31,154 nucleotides of DNA from CAWIOX01 sp963837775 (GCA_963837775.1 CAWIOX010000020.1:1-31154), one strand, 5' to 3'. Counted from the first letter of the stretch, positions 1 to 8,702 are shown. Numbers and translations: made by a program. The notes: a model not told the origin generated them from the letters alone.

Positions 1-114
1 CGAAAAAACTTCCGCATTTCATCCTTGCTGGGCTTTTCTTTTCCTTGCTTTCATGCTTTTCGTGGACCGTGTTTTTCCTCATCGTCCGAATCAGGGTGGA
101 AAGCGCTGGCCAAT

Positions 115-151
115 GCAAAAAGGAATAGGGCAGTCACCTGCCCTATTCCTT
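115..151 (-). terminator. Rho-independent terminator after the binding-protein gene
   Basis: Perfect 14-bp inverted repeat (120-133 paired with 138-151) with a 4-base loop. Read on the minus strand it is followed at once by a run of five T. It lies 25 bases past the stop codon of the minus-strand binding-protein gene at 176, where a transcription stop is expected. On the plus strand no T-run follows, so it is directional. Confidence 0.9.
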
Positions 152-175
152 CAGCTTGCCGGCTTGCGCACTGAA

Positions 176-1309
176 TCAATAACTTGCCAGCGGCACCGGC
201 AGGCCGCCCTTGAACGTATACACGGTGACCGGCGACTGCTTCATGTTGCCCTTGTCGTCATACGAGTAGGTGCCGGCCACGCCTTTATGCGTAAGCTTGT
301 ACATCTCGGCGCCGACCTTGGCGACATCGGTGGCGCCGGCTTTCTGCATCGCCTCCGCAATGAACTGCACCTGGTCGTAGAACGATGCCGCATACACATC
401 GGGGTCCTGGTTGAAGCGCTTCTTGTATTTTTCCTTGAACGCGGGGCCGTTGGCGACCTTGTCCAGGATCGCGCCGCCCTGCGCGCACAGCACGTTGTCG
501 CCGACCGCATCGCCGCCCAGTTTGCCCATTTCAGCGCTGCACAGCGTATCGCCGCCCAGCAATTTGGCGCTGATGCCGAGCTGCTTCATCTGGCGCGCCA
601 TCGGCGCGCCTTGCGGCGCATAGCCGCCGAAGAAGATCACATCGGCCTTCTTGGATTTCAGGCTGGTCAGGATGGTGGCAAAGTCGGTCGCCTTGTCGTT
701 GGTGTATTCCTGCCCGACCACCTTGAGGCCGGAATTCTTCGCGACCTTGGCGAATTCTTCCGCCACGCCCTGGCCGAAAGCGGTGCGGTCGTCGATCACG
801 CCGACCGTCTTGACCTTGAGCACCTTGGCCGCATAGGTCGCCATGCTGGCGCCGACTTGCGAATCGCTGGCGATGATGCGGTACAGGTTCTTGTAGCCGC
901 TCTGCGTGACTTTCGGGTTGGAGCCGACGGTCGACAGCATCAGGCCGGCCTCGCTGTACACGCGCGAGGCCGGGATCGCGACGCCCGAGCAATACGGGCC
1001 CATCACGTATTTGACGCCGCTGTCGACAAATTTCTGCGCGACGTTGACGCCGGCTTTCGGATCGCACTGATCGTCCTCGGACAGCAGTTCGAACTTGAGC
1101 GTCTTGCCGGCCACCACGATTTTCTTGGCATTCAGTTCCTCGACCGCCAGCCGCACCCCGTTTTCATTGTCTTTCCCGGCAAACGCATTGGCGCCCGACA
1201 GCGGGCCGCTGTGCCCGATCTTGACCACCTGCTCCTCTGCATACGCGCTGCCAGACAGCGCCAGCGCAATCGCGCCAGCCAGCGGAATCATTGTTGGTGT
1301 GAATCGCAT
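176..1309 (-). CDS. Branched-chain amino acid-type ABC transporter substrate-binding protein (LivK family)
   Basis: Periplasmic solute-binding protein of 377 residues, the usual length for the Leu/Ile/Val-binding family (peripla_BP_6). A Sec signal peptide covers roughly residues 1-24 and ends in SGSAYA. The mature part begins EEQVVKIGHSGPLSG, the typical first strand of this family, and includes the family-like stretch VMGPYCSGVAIPASRVY. The ATG at 1309 is preceded 8 bases upstream by AGGAGG, which fixes the start. No permease or ATPase gene is visible, and a terminator closes the gene on its left, so its membrane partners must be elsewhere. It lies 168 bp downstream of, and co-directional with, hydroxyproline catabolic genes. 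By inference it may import hydroxyproline or a related amino acid, but ligand specificity cannot be read from the sequence. Confidence 0.93.
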   Translation of the reverse strand: MRFTPTMIPLAGAIALALSGSAYAEEQVVKIGHSGPLSGANAFAGKDNENGVRLAVEELNAKKIVVAGKTLKFELLSEDDQCDPKAGVNVAQKFVDSGVKYVMGPYCSGVAIPASRVYSEAGLMLSTVGSNPKVTQSGYKNLYRIIASDSQVGASMATYAAKVLKVKTVGVIDDRTAFGQGVAEEFAKVAKNSGLKVVGQEYTNDKATDFATILTSLKSKKADVIFFGGYAPQGAPMARQMKQLGISAKLLGGDTLCSAEMGKLGGDAVGDNVLCAQGGAILDKVANGPAFKEKYKKRFNQDPDVYAASFYDQVQFIAEAMQKAGATDVAKVGAEMYKLTHKGVAGTYSYDDKGNMKQSPVTVYTFKGGLPVPLASY

Positions 1310-1477
1310 ATCGACTTCCTCCTGAGAAAAGAAATAATAAGTTCCATCATCGTTACCGGTATTGCCGGCGATCTGCGCCGCCTGCTTCAGTTTGACACTG
1401 ATCCTGAAAATTGCACGCCTTATTGCTTTCCTAAATCAATCATGAACCGGAAGCCGGCTGATTTGGAAGTGGCATCA

Positions 1478-2911
1478 TCAACTCGCGACGTAATGCGTCT
1501 TGACCCGGGTATAGAATTCCAGCGCCATCCCGCCCTGCTCGCGCGGCCCGTAGCTCGATCCCTTGATGCCGCCGAACGGCACGTGGTAATCGACCCCGGC
1601 CGTCGGCGCATTGACCATCACCATCCCGGCCTGGATGTCGCGCCGGAACTGGGTCGCGTATTTCAGTGAAGTGGTGCAGATGCCGGCCGACAAGCCGAGC
1701 TTGGTATCGTTGGCGAGATCGATGGCCTGCGCATAATCGCTGACCCGCATGACGGTCGCGACCGGGCCGAACACTTCTTCGCGGTTCAGCCTGGCCTGCG
1801 GGTCGTCATTGGCGATCAGCGCCGGGCTGAAGTAATAGCCGGGGCGCGCCGCGCTGACCCGTGCGCCGCCGCACAGCACGCGGCCGCCTTCGTCGCTGGC
1901 GATCTGCATGTAATCCAGATCCTTGGCCAGCTGGCGCGCATCCACCACCGGGCCGATCTGGCTGCCCGCTTCCAGCGCATGGCCGACGCGCAGCGCGCGC
2001 GTGCGGTCCACCAATGCCTCGACCAGCTTCGGATAAATGCCCTCGGTGGCAAGGATGCGGCTGGACGCGGTGCAGCGTTGTCCGGTCGAATAAAACGAGC
2101 CGTTGACGATCGCTTCGACCGCCACCGGCAGGTCGGCGTCGTCCAGCACCACCAGCGGATTCTTGCCGCCCATTTCCAGCTGGAATTTTTTCATCGACGC
2201 CGCGCAGCGTTGCGCGATCTGCGTGCCGACCCCGACCGAGCCGGTGAAGCTGATCGCCGACACGCCGGGGTGCTCGACCAGCGCGCTGCCGACTGCGCCA
2301 TCGCCGGTCAGCAGGCTGAACACGCCTGGCGGCAGGCCGCAGCGGCTGATGATCTCCGCCAGCGCCCACGCGCAGCCGGGCGTCAGTTCCGCCGGCTTGA
2401 GGATCACGCAATTGCCGCAGGCCAGTGCCGGCGCGGTTTTCCAGGCCGGAATCGCGATCGGGAAGTTCCACGGCGTGATCAGGCCGACCACGCCGAGCGC
2501 TTCCCGGGAGGTGATGACTTCGATCCCGGGACGCACCGAGGCGATCGCCTGGCCGCCGATGCGCAACGCTTCGCCGGCAAAAAACTTGAAGACATAGCCG
2601 GCGCGGCTCACTTCGCCGATCGCTTCCGGCAGGATCTTGCCTTCTTCGCGCGCCAGCAGCGCACCCAGCTCGTCCTTGCGCGCCAACAGTTCGGAACCGA
2701 TGAAATCGAGCGCGTCGAAGCGCTGCTGCGGGGTCGAGCGGCTCCAGGCCGGCAGCGCGGCACGCGCGGCATCGACCGCGAGCGCCACATGCGATGCCGC
2801 CGCATCATCGTATTCACCGACCACGTCTTCGATGTCGGATGGGTTGATGTTGCGGCGTTGGGTGGAAGTGGCAATCCACTCGCCGCCGATGAATAATGGA
2901 TGGGATGACAC
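1478..2911 (-). CDS. 2-oxoglutarate semialdehyde (2,5-dioxovalerate) dehydrogenase
   Basis: NAD(P)-dependent aldehyde dehydrogenase of 477 residues, full length for the superfamily. Visible landmarks are TPWNFP with Asn149, the NAD-site Lys172 (ILKPAE), SFTGSVGVGT for the Rossmann loop, the general base Glu246 in LEMGGKNP, the nucleophile Cys280 in GQRCTASSR, and EEVFGPV near residue 350-375. The start is a GTG at 2911 with AGGAG five bases upstream. It follows the deaminase gene by 13 bases, so the two are almost certainly one transcript. The assignment to 2-oxoglutarate semialdehyde rests on context: this is the product of the adjacent Pyr4H2C deaminase, and oxidation gives 2-oxoglutarate, the last step of hydroxyproline breakdown. 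Sequence alone would only support an aldehyde dehydrogenase of the succinate-/2-oxoglutarate-semialdehyde type. Confidence 0.9.
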   Translation of the reverse strand: MSSHPLFIGGEWIATSTQRRNINPSDIEDVVGEYDDAAASHVALAVDAARAALPAWSRSTPQQRFDALDFIGSELLARKDELGALLAREEGKILPEAIGEVSRAGYVFKFFAGEALRIGGQAIASVRPGIEVITSREALGVVGLITPWNFPIAIPAWKTAPALACGNCVILKPAELTPGCAWALAEIISRCGLPPGVFSLLTGDGAVGSALVEHPGVSAISFTGSVGVGTQIAQRCAASMKKFQLEMGGKNPLVVLDDADLPVAVEAIVNGSFYSTGQRCTASSRILATEGIYPKLVEALVDRTRALRVGHALEAGSQIGPVVDARQLAKDLDYMQIASDEGGRVLCGGARVSAARPGYYFSPALIANDDPQARLNREEVFGPVATVMRVSDYAQAIDLANDTKLGLSAGICTTSLKYATQFRRDIQAGMVMVNAPTAGVDYHVPFGGIKGSSYGPREQGGMALEFYTRVKTHYVAS

Positions 2912-2924
2912 GGCGTCTCCTGTT

Positions 2925-3836
2925 TTACTGTAACGGTGCGAGGTCGGGGCGGGTGTCGAGCGCCTTCTGCACGATGCGCATCACGCGTTCGCGCTCGGCG
3001 CCGACCAGCGGCTGGCGCGGACGGCGCACGTTTTCATTGCCGACGCCGGCCATGGTTTCGACCAGTTTCAGGTTTTGCACCAGCTTGTTGGACACGTCCA
3101 GATGCATCAGCGGCATGAACCACTGGTACAGCTTCAGCGCCTCATCCCAGCGCTTGGCTTTCATCAAGTTGTAGAGCGTGACCGTTTCTTTCGGGAACGC
3201 GACCACCAGACCGGCCAGCAAGCCATCGGCGCCGACCGCCAGACCTTCATACGACAAATCGTCGACCCCCATGAACAGCTGGTAGCGGGTGCCGACCGCA
3301 TTGCGCAGGTCGGTAATGCGGCGCACGTTGTCGGTCGATTCCTTGATCGCGACGATCCATTCGCAATCGGACAAATCCTGGAAGTCTTCCGGGGTCAGGT
3401 CGACCTTGTACGACACCGGATTGTTGTAGACCATGATCGGCAATTGCGCGGCCTGCGCGATGGTGCGCAGATTGTCCTTGGCCTCGCGCGCATCGGCCGC
3501 ATACAGCACCGACGGCATCACCATGAAGCCCTGCACGCCCATCGCCGCCGCCTGCTCGACGAAGCGGCAGGCATTCGCGGTGCGGGTTTCGGACACGTTG
3601 ACCAGCACCGGCACCCGCTTGTCGGCGACTTGCAGCGCGGTCTTGGTGACCGCCAGTTTTTCGTCGAACGACAGGGTGCTGGCTTCGCCCAGCGAACCGC
3701 AGGTCAACAGGCCGTGCACGCCGCTGTCGATCTGGAACGCGAAGTGTTTTTCCATCTCCGCATGATCCAGATCTTCGTTCGGCTTGAACTTGGTAGTGAC
3801 TGCCGGAAAGACGCCTGCCCATTTGTTTGAAGTCAT
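2925..3836 (-). CDS. DHDPS-family 1-pyrroline-4-hydroxy-2-carboxylate deaminase
   Basis: Cytosolic TIM-barrel lyase of 303 residues in the dihydrodipicolinate synthase/N-acetylneuraminate lyase family. The Schiff-base lysine is Lys165 in VAIKESTDN, and the active-site tyrosine is Tyr137 in MVYNNPVSY. Residues 46-53 (CGSLGEAS) form the usual carboxylate-binding loop, with Ser at a position where true DHDPS has Thr-Thr, in line with a non-lysine pathway. The frame is open to an ATG at 3869, but the ATG at 3836 has AAAGGAG about 8 bases upstream and starts MTSNKWAGVFPAVTT, as family members do. Its neighbours (aldehyde dehydrogenase 13 bp downstream; epimerase and D-Hyp dehydrogenase genes nearby) point to Pyr4H2C deaminase, which yields 2-oxoglutarate semialdehyde, ammonia and water. 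DHDPS activity is the less likely alternative. Confidence 0.88.
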   Translation of the reverse strand: MTSNKWAGVFPAVTTKFKPNEDLDHAEMEKHFAFQIDSGVHGLLTCGSLGEASTLSFDEKLAVTKTALQVADKRVPVLVNVSETRTANACRFVEQAAAMGVQGFMVMPSVLYAADAREAKDNLRTIAQAAQLPIMVYNNPVSYKVDLTPEDFQDLSDCEWIVAIKESTDNVRRITDLRNAVGTRYQLFMGVDDLSYEGLAVGADGLLAGLVVAFPKETVTLYNLMKAKRWDEALKLYQWFMPLMHLDVSNKLVQNLKLVETMAGVGNENVRRPRQPLVGAERERVMRIVQKALDTRPDLAPLQ

Positions 3837-3893
3837 TGCACTGCTCCTTTGGTAGAGATTCATCATCAAGAAAATTCATGTTAATGCAGGTCT

Positions 3894-3914
3894 AATATAT
3901 TTACAATATATTTA
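3894..3914. promoter_or_regulatory. Tandem 10-bp direct repeat in the deaminase/AraC intergenic region
   Basis: The decamer AATATATTTA occurs twice, at 3894-3903 and 3905-3914, with an 11-bp period, so both copies face the same side of the helix. It sits 58-78 bp upstream of the deaminase start (minus strand) and about 215 bp upstream of the divergent PAS-AraC gene. AraC-family proteins commonly bind direct repeats near the promoter they control, so this is a candidate site for that regulator. The stretch is AT-rich in a GC-rich region, so it could also simply be promoter DNA. Confidence 0.4.
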
Positions 3915-4030
3915 TATGGCGATTTTCAAAGTAAAAATGCAGGCTGGAACGACTGTGCGGAAAGCCGCATCAATCAGGGCTGAAAACGACAAGACCGGCA
4001 TCGGCACAGCGTTCACACTCTGTTGCGATC

Positions 4031-4057
4031 CGCAGTTCTGCTAGAGTCGGAACTGCG
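4031..4057. promoter_or_regulatory. 8-bp inverted repeat upstream of the PAS-AraC gene
   Basis: CGCAGTTC (4031-4038) is exactly repeated in inverted form as GAACTGCG (4050-4057) with an 11-base spacer, about 70 bp before the AraC gene start. It could be a protein-binding dyad or a leader hairpin. No T-run follows in either direction, so a terminator is unlikely. Confidence 0.3.
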
Positions 4058-4128
4058 CCAACGCCCAGCAAATCAGCGCCGGCTCCCGGATCGCAGAAGC
4101 GTAAATTGACCCACCTGACACTGAAAAA

Positions 4129-4923
4129 ATGCCGATGAACGAGCACGCCGAACACCCGATTGCAGCGCAGCCCGGCGCGGATGAAAACCGGCGTTTGCTG
4201 GCCGCGCTGATCGACAATGTATTTTTTTCCGAAGTGTTGTTCGATGCGCTGCCGGATGTGGTTTTTTTCGTCAAGGATGCGCAGGGCCGCTATGTGGTGG
4301 TGAACCAGACGCTGGTGCGGCGCTGCGGGCTGAAACAGAAATCGGCGCTGCTCGGCCGCAATGCGGCGCAGGTCTTCCCGAGCGCATTCGGCAGCCGGTA
4401 TCAGGAGCAGGACCAGCAGGTGCTGGCCGGCGCCAGCGAGATCCGCGATCAGCTGGAGCTGCATCTGTATCCGGACCGCGATCCGGGCTGGTGCCTGACG
4501 CACAAGGTCGCGCTGCGCGACAAGGCGGGCCACATCGTCGGCCTGGCCGGCATCTCGCGCGACCTGGCGATGCCGGACAATGCGCATCCGGTGTATGGCC
4601 GGATCGCGGCGGCCGCACACTTCATCCATCAGCATTACGACCAGCCTATCCAGTTGGCGGATCTGGAGCGCATCACCGGCCTGTCGGCATCCCAGATCGA
4701 ACGTTATTTCCACAGGATTTTCAGCCTGACGCCGCGCCAGATGATCATCAAGGCGCGGCTGGATGCCGCGTCAAAAATGCTGGCCGAAGAACGCAGCGTG
4801 ACCGAGATCGCGCTGGCCTGCGGCTACCACGATCACAGCGCATTCACGCGCCAGTTCAAGGCCACGGTAGGGATGACGCCGAGCGAATACCGCACGATGA
4901 TCAGGAACGGCAACAGCGCCTAA
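4129..4923 (+). CDS. PAS-domain AraC-family transcriptional regulator
   Basis: DNA-binding regulator of 264 residues. Residues about 35-145 form a PAS-like sensor (DALPDVVFFVKDAQGRYVVVN ... GLAGISRDL). Residues about 160-260 form the two helix-turn-helix motifs of AraC/XylS proteins, including LADLERITGLSASQIERYF and the signature VTEIALACGYHDHSAFTRQFK followed by GMTPSEYR. No cupin domain is present. Start: ATG 4129, with a second in-frame ATG two codons later; no clear Shine-Dalgarno precedes either. It is the only plus-strand gene inside the hydroxyproline locus and overlaps the 3' end of the dehydrogenase alpha gene by 4 bases, tail to tail. By inference it controls the hydroxyproline genes in response to the substrate or an intermediate bound by the PAS domain. 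AraC-type regulators are known for such clusters in pseudomonads. Confidence 0.9.
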   Translation: MPMNEHAEHPIAAQPGADENRRLLAALIDNVFFSEVLFDALPDVVFFVKDAQGRYVVVNQTLVRRCGLKQKSALLGRNAAQVFPSAFGSRYQEQDQQVLAGASEIRDQLELHLYPDRDPGWCLTHKVALRDKAGHIVGLAGISRDLAMPDNAHPVYGRIAAAAHFIHQHYDQPIQLADLERITGLSASQIERYFHRIFSLTPRQMIIKARLDAASKMLAEERSVTEIALACGYHDHSAFTRQFKATVGMTPSEYRTMIRNGNSA

Positions 4924-6197
4924 TCATCATCCTTGAATGCGACAAGCAGGCTGCCGATGCGTGCCGGGGTGAGCGGGACCCGCACCGAGTCCTGGCTCCA
5001 GCCGTACAGGAAATCGGTCGCGCCGCCGCAGACGCGGCCCTGGCACGGTCCCATGCCGCAGCGCGTGTGCAGCTTGGCGCTGCGCCAACTCGCATGCTGC
5101 TGCAAGTCGCCGTGTCTGACGTCTTCGCAGCGGCAGACGATGGTATCAAGATCGGCCAATTGCCGCAGTTCGTCGCGCAGCGCGAAGGCCTTGGCCAGCC
5201 TGGCGGCGAACCTCTGCCAGCGCCGGCGTTCGGCGACCAGTTGCGCGGCCTGCGTCAGAGCGCCGCTGGCCGCCAGACCGGCGATCTGGCCTTCGGCCAG
5301 CGCCAGATCGACGCCGCCGATGCCGGTGCTTTCGCCGGCGCAATACACATCGGCCACCGAAGTCTGCTGCCAGCGGTCGACCTGCACCGCGCCGTCGGCG
5401 ACGCTGCAGCCGAACGCATTAGCGGTCTCGGTATTCGGGATCAGGCCGAAACCGCAGGCCAGGTAATCGCAGGCGATGGTCTGTTGCCGGCTGCCGATCT
5501 GCAACGACACCTGCTGTCAGATGTTGTTCGCCTTCGGCGCGCAGCACATGGCTGTTCAGATGATATGGAATGCCGGCCAGCTGGCGGCGCAGGCGCAGCG
5601 CCTGCAGCAGCTTGGCCGGCGTGGCCGCCAGCGACAGCGCGAAGCGTGCTACACGATGCCGGGGCGCCTGCTCCACGATCGCGAGCACCTGTGCGCCGCG
5701 CGCTGTCAGGGTCGCCGCGACGGCCAGCAGCAAGGGGCCGGAGCCGGCCACCACGATGCGCTTGCCGGCGACCGGGAAGCCGCCCTTGGCCAGCGCCTGC
5801 ATGCCGCCGGCACCAAAGACGCCGGGCAGGGTCCAGCCGGGAAACGGCAGCAGGCGTTCGCGCGCGCCGGTGGCCAGGATCAGCTTGCCGGTAATGCAGC
5901 GTGAATGCGGCGTCCGGGGTTTCGACCAGCAACTCGCCGGGGGCCGATGGCAGCAGCACCCGCGCGCTGCTGAAAAAACGCACGCTCCCTCTCGTTTGCG
6001 CCTGGCTCAGGGCGAGTCCACAGTTGCGCGGCGCGCGCATCGCCGCTGTGCTGCGGGCCGCCGCGCCAGATCTGGCCGCCGGCTTGCGGATTGTCGTCAA
6101 GCACCGCAACCGAGCCGCCGGCGCTGGCGGCAGCCTGCGCGGCGGCCAGACCGGCCGGGCCGGCGCCGACGATCACGATGTCGAACTGCAGCTTCAT
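4920..6197 (-). pseudogene. D-hydroxyproline dehydrogenase alpha subunit (FAD/2Fe-2S oxidoreductase), three frameshifts
   Basis: The product resembles the alpha subunit of heterotrimeric D-hydroxyproline (opine-type) dehydrogenases. From the ATG at 6197 (AAGGAG 5 bases upstream) come an FAD-binding start (IVIVGAGPAGLAAA), then RFFSSARVLLP, then KLILATGARERLLPFPGW and a second dinucleotide fold (GKRIVVAGSGPLLLA). Last come VYCAGESTGIGG and a C-terminal Cys cluster (CRCED ... CGMGPCQGRVC) that should bind 2Fe-2S. These blocks lie in three frames. The reading frame must move by +1 near 6008-6020, 5887-5893 and 5508-5520, each equivalent to one extra base. With the three bases removed the gene would encode about 424 residues, the normal size. 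The start overlaps the gamma gene stop (ATGA). Either the gene is decayed or the assembly contains insertion errors; the protein as written is not functional. Confidence 0.85.
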
Positions 6198-6457
6198 GCG
6201 GACTCCTTGCCGAGTGCTGTGCGCACCCGCATCTGCGGCGCGCACTGAGTCTGGCACGCCAGCTGGTGCGGCTGGCCATCGATGGTGACGCGGCATTCGT
6301 GGCAGATGCCCATGCCGCACAGCGGTGCGCGCAGCATGCCGGTGACCGATAACCGTGTCACCGGCATGCCGGCCAGCGCAACCGCGGCGGCCACGCTGGT
6401 GCCGTCATCGACCGTGATCGGGCAATCGTTGATGAATACGGTGATTGATTCAGACAT
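6194..6457 (-). CDS. D-hydroxyproline dehydrogenase gamma subunit, (2Fe-2S) ferredoxin-like protein
   Basis: Small cytosolic iron-sulfur protein of 87 residues. It has a plant-type ferredoxin fold with ligand pattern Cys47-x4-Cys52-x2-Cys55-x12-Cys68 (LCGMGICHEC ... HQLAC), as in the small subunits of sarcosine oxidase-like and opine/hydroxyproline dehydrogenases. It would pass electrons between the FAD subunits and an acceptor. The start overlaps the beta gene by 8 bases and its stop overlaps the alpha start by 4 (ATGA), so the three subunits are translationally coupled. Unlike its two partners it is intact. Its context between two FAD-protein genes and next to an epimerase makes the hydroxyproline assignment stronger than sarcosine oxidase. 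Confidence 0.9.
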   Translation of the reverse strand: MSESITVFINDCPITVDDGTSVAAAVALAGMPVTRLSVTGMLRAPLCGMGICHECRVTIDGQPHQLACQTQCAPQMRVRTALGKESA

Positions 6458-7596
6458 GGGAAGCCGTTTTGCTCATTTGCTGAAAGCGTGCCGGCAGATA
6501 GGGCGCGCTGTCGATCGCCGCCGCTTGCGCCGTGATTTGCGCCGCCAGCAGTTTGGCGGTCGCCAGCGCAGTCGTGATGCCGAGGCCTTCGTGGCCGGCA
6601 GCCAGCCAGACATTGCTACGATTCGGCTGCAACCCGGGGTGCGGCCCGATCAGCGGCAAACCGTCCGGGCTGGCGGCGCGCAAGCCGGTCCAGCAGCGGA
6701 TCGCCTTCAGTTGCGCCAGTTGCGGCACGAACTGCGCCGCGTGCGCCAGCATGCGCGCAACCAGCGCGATATCGACCTCCTTGTCGCTGCGCTCGAACTG
6801 GCGCGAGGAGCCGATCAGCAGCTGTCCGGTCGGGCGCGGCTGCAGATTGAACGCGACCGAATCGCCGCTGGCCGCATGGGCGCTCTTGATGTAGCCCAGC
6901 TCGACCAGCTGGTGCCGGATGAAGTCCGGATAGCGCTCGGTGACGACGACATGGCCTTTCTTCGGACGGACCGGCAGTTCCGGCAGCAACTGCGCACAGG
7001 CCACGCCGTTGGCGACCACCACCAGCCCGGCATCGAGGCGCCCGCCCTTGGCCAGCGTCACGCCGCGGCCATCGATCGCCAGCACTTCATCGCTCAGCAG
7101 CTGCGCGCCGCGTTGCCGGGCCTGCGCCAGCAGCAGCGCGGCGCTCTTGGGCGGATACACGATCGCGTCGCCCGCCACCCGCAGACCGCCGGCCAGACCC
7201 GGGCGCAGGCGCGGCTCATGGCGGTACAGCGCCGCCGCATCCAGCAGTTCGCAGGCTATCCCGTGCGCGCTCATGGTCGCCTGCTTGGCGGCGGCGGCCG
7301 CCATTTCCTCGTCGTCGGCGGCGATCCAGAGCGTGCCGCAAGGGCTGAATTCATTCTGCGGCTGGCGGCCGTCGACGAATTCGCGCCACAGTTCGAGCGA
7401 ATACGCAGTCAGCGCCAGTTCGGCCGGATTGTCGTCCATCACCACCAGATGCCCCATGCCGGCCGCGGTGGCGCCGCCGCCGACCGTATCCCGTTCGATG
7501 ATCGCGACCGTCATGCCCGCAAGCCGTCAGCTCCTGCGCGCAGGCGGCGCCGACGATGCCGGCGCCGATCACGATGGCATCCGGCTTGCCGCTCAT
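6450..7596 (-). pseudogene. D-hydroxyproline dehydrogenase beta subunit (DAO-family FAD oxidoreductase), one frameshift
   Basis: FAD-dependent oxidase/dehydrogenase of the DadA/sarcosine-oxidase-beta type, which would oxidise D-hydroxyproline to 1-pyrroline-4-hydroxy-2-carboxylate. The natural start is the ATG at 7596 (MSGKPDAIVIGAGIVGAACAQ), which contains the GxGxxG FAD motif and lies 5 bases after the epimerase stop. That frame then runs into nonsense. The rest (IIERDTVGGGATAAGMGHLV ... GHEGLGITTALATAKLLAA, to 6450) is one frame away. The join lies at 7514-7520, where one base too many sits in a G-rich run (minus strand TGCGGGCATG); removing it restores a 381-residue protein. An internal ATG at 7514 could start translation but would omit the FAD-binding glycines, so the product would be inactive. 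Same alternatives as for the alpha gene: real decay or sequence error. Confidence 0.87.
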
Positions 7597-7601
7597 CACA
7601 T

Positions 7602-8537
7602 TCAACGGATGCCCCAGACGAAAGGATCGCTGTCGTCCAGCAGCAGCGTGGCTTCCGCATTCACATACGCGCGGCCGCGGATGCTGGGCAGAATTTGCCC
7701 GTCTTCGATCCGGTAACACGCATCGAACACGCTGCCGATGATGCTTTCCTGATGCCAGATCTCGCCGGCCGCCAGTTTGCCGTCGGCCGCCAGGCAGGCC
7801 ACCTTGGCGCTGGTGCCGGTGCCGCACGGCGAGCGGTCGTAGGCCTTGCCCGGGCACAGCACGAAGTTGCGGCTGTCGATGCCGGGCGTGGCCGACGGCG
7901 CGAACAGCTCGATGTGGTCGATCGCCGCGCCGTCAGCGCCGGTGATGCCGGCGCGCTCCAAGGCCTGGCGCACTTGCCAGGCAAAATCGGTCAGCGCTTC
8001 GATATTCTGCGGCGCCAGTTGCAGGCCGTGTTCGCTGACCAGGAAAAACCAGTTGCCGCCCCAGGCCACGTCGCCAACGATGCGGCCGTGCCCTGCGACC
8101 TCGATCGCGACTGCTTGCTGCGCACGGTAGGCGGGGACGTTATGCACGGTGACGCTGCCGTCGCTGTGCAATTCGGCATTGACGATGCCGACCGGGGTGT
8201 CGATCCGGTGGCTGCCGGGCTGGATGCGGCCCAGATGCGCGAGCGACACGATGAAGCCGATCATGCCGTGCCCGCACATGCCGAGATAGCCGACGTTGTT
8301 GAAGAAGATCACCCCCGCCGTGCAGCTGCGGTCGTGCGGCTCGCACAGCAAGGCGCCGACCAGCACGTCCGAGCCGCGCGGCTCGCACACCACGGCCGAG
8401 CGCAGCCGGTCATGCTCGCGCTGGAAGCGCGCCAGACGTTCGGACAAGGGACCGGCACCCAGCTCGGGGCCGCCTGCCAGCACCAGACGGGTGGGTTCAC
8501 CGCCGGTGTGGGAATCGATGATGGAAATTTTTTTCAT
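7602..8537 (-). CDS. lhpA: 4-hydroxyproline 2-epimerase
   Basis: Cofactor-independent epimerase of 311 residues in the proline racemase family. It interconverts trans-4-hydroxy-L-proline and cis-4-hydroxy-D-proline, the first step of the pathway. The two catalytic cysteines are visible: Cys88 in GYLGMCGHGMIG and Cys238 in DRSPCGTGTSAK. Both being Cys fits epimerase/racemase rather than the Cys/Thr trans-3-hydroxyproline dehydratases of the same family. The N-terminal IIDSHTGGEPTRLV is also diagnostic. The ATG at 8537 has no strong Shine-Dalgarno. It heads the minus-strand run epimerase-beta-gamma-alpha, with only 5 bases to the beta start. A candidate promoter lies about 170 bases upstream. 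The gene is intact even though two of the three dehydrogenase subunit genes it feeds are frameshifted. Confidence 0.94.
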   Translation of the reverse strand: MKKISIIDSHTGGEPTRLVLAGGPELGAGPLSERLARFQREHDRLRSAVVCEPRGSDVLVGALLCEPHDRSCTAGVIFFNNVGYLGMCGHGMIGFIVSLAHLGRIQPGSHRIDTPVGIVNAELHSDGSVTVHNVPAYRAQQAVAIEVAGHGRIVGDVAWGGNWFFLVSEHGLQLAPQNIEALTDFAWQVRQALERAGITGADGAAIDHIELFAPSATPGIDSRNFVLCPGKAYDRSPCGTGTSAKVACLAADGKLAAGEIWHQESIIGSVFDACYRIEDGQILPSIRGRAYVNAEATLLLDDSDPFVWGIR

Positions 8538-8702
8538 GACGCCAGATTAGCGCCGCGGCAGCTTGCCGTCTTGCCGGAAAATCAGCGCTAGCATGACGAA
8601 TTCTGCATAGCGTGCCAATGCCGCGCGCCTTCCCGGCCGCTGCAGAGCAGGGCAAAATCCGGCCCTTTGCGCCGTTTAGCTGGTATCGTTCTGGTGTGAT
8701 GC

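Noticed and set aside
53..1669. 538-codon plus-strand frame over the binding-protein gene
   Set aside because: Antisense shadow of a gene with signal peptide, ribosome site and terminator on the minus strand; it even crosses that terminator.
6194..7596. Calling the FAD/2Fe-2S genes a sarcosine oxidase
   Set aside because: The folate-binding large subunit is absent, and the gene neighbours are hydroxyproline epimerase, Pyr4H2C deaminase and the semialdehyde dehydrogenase.
6282..8591. 769-codon open frame on the plus strand
   Set aside because: It runs antisense to the epimerase, beta and gamma genes, has no family features, and its composition (His/Arg/Gln-rich) is what the reverse strand of GC-rich genes gives.
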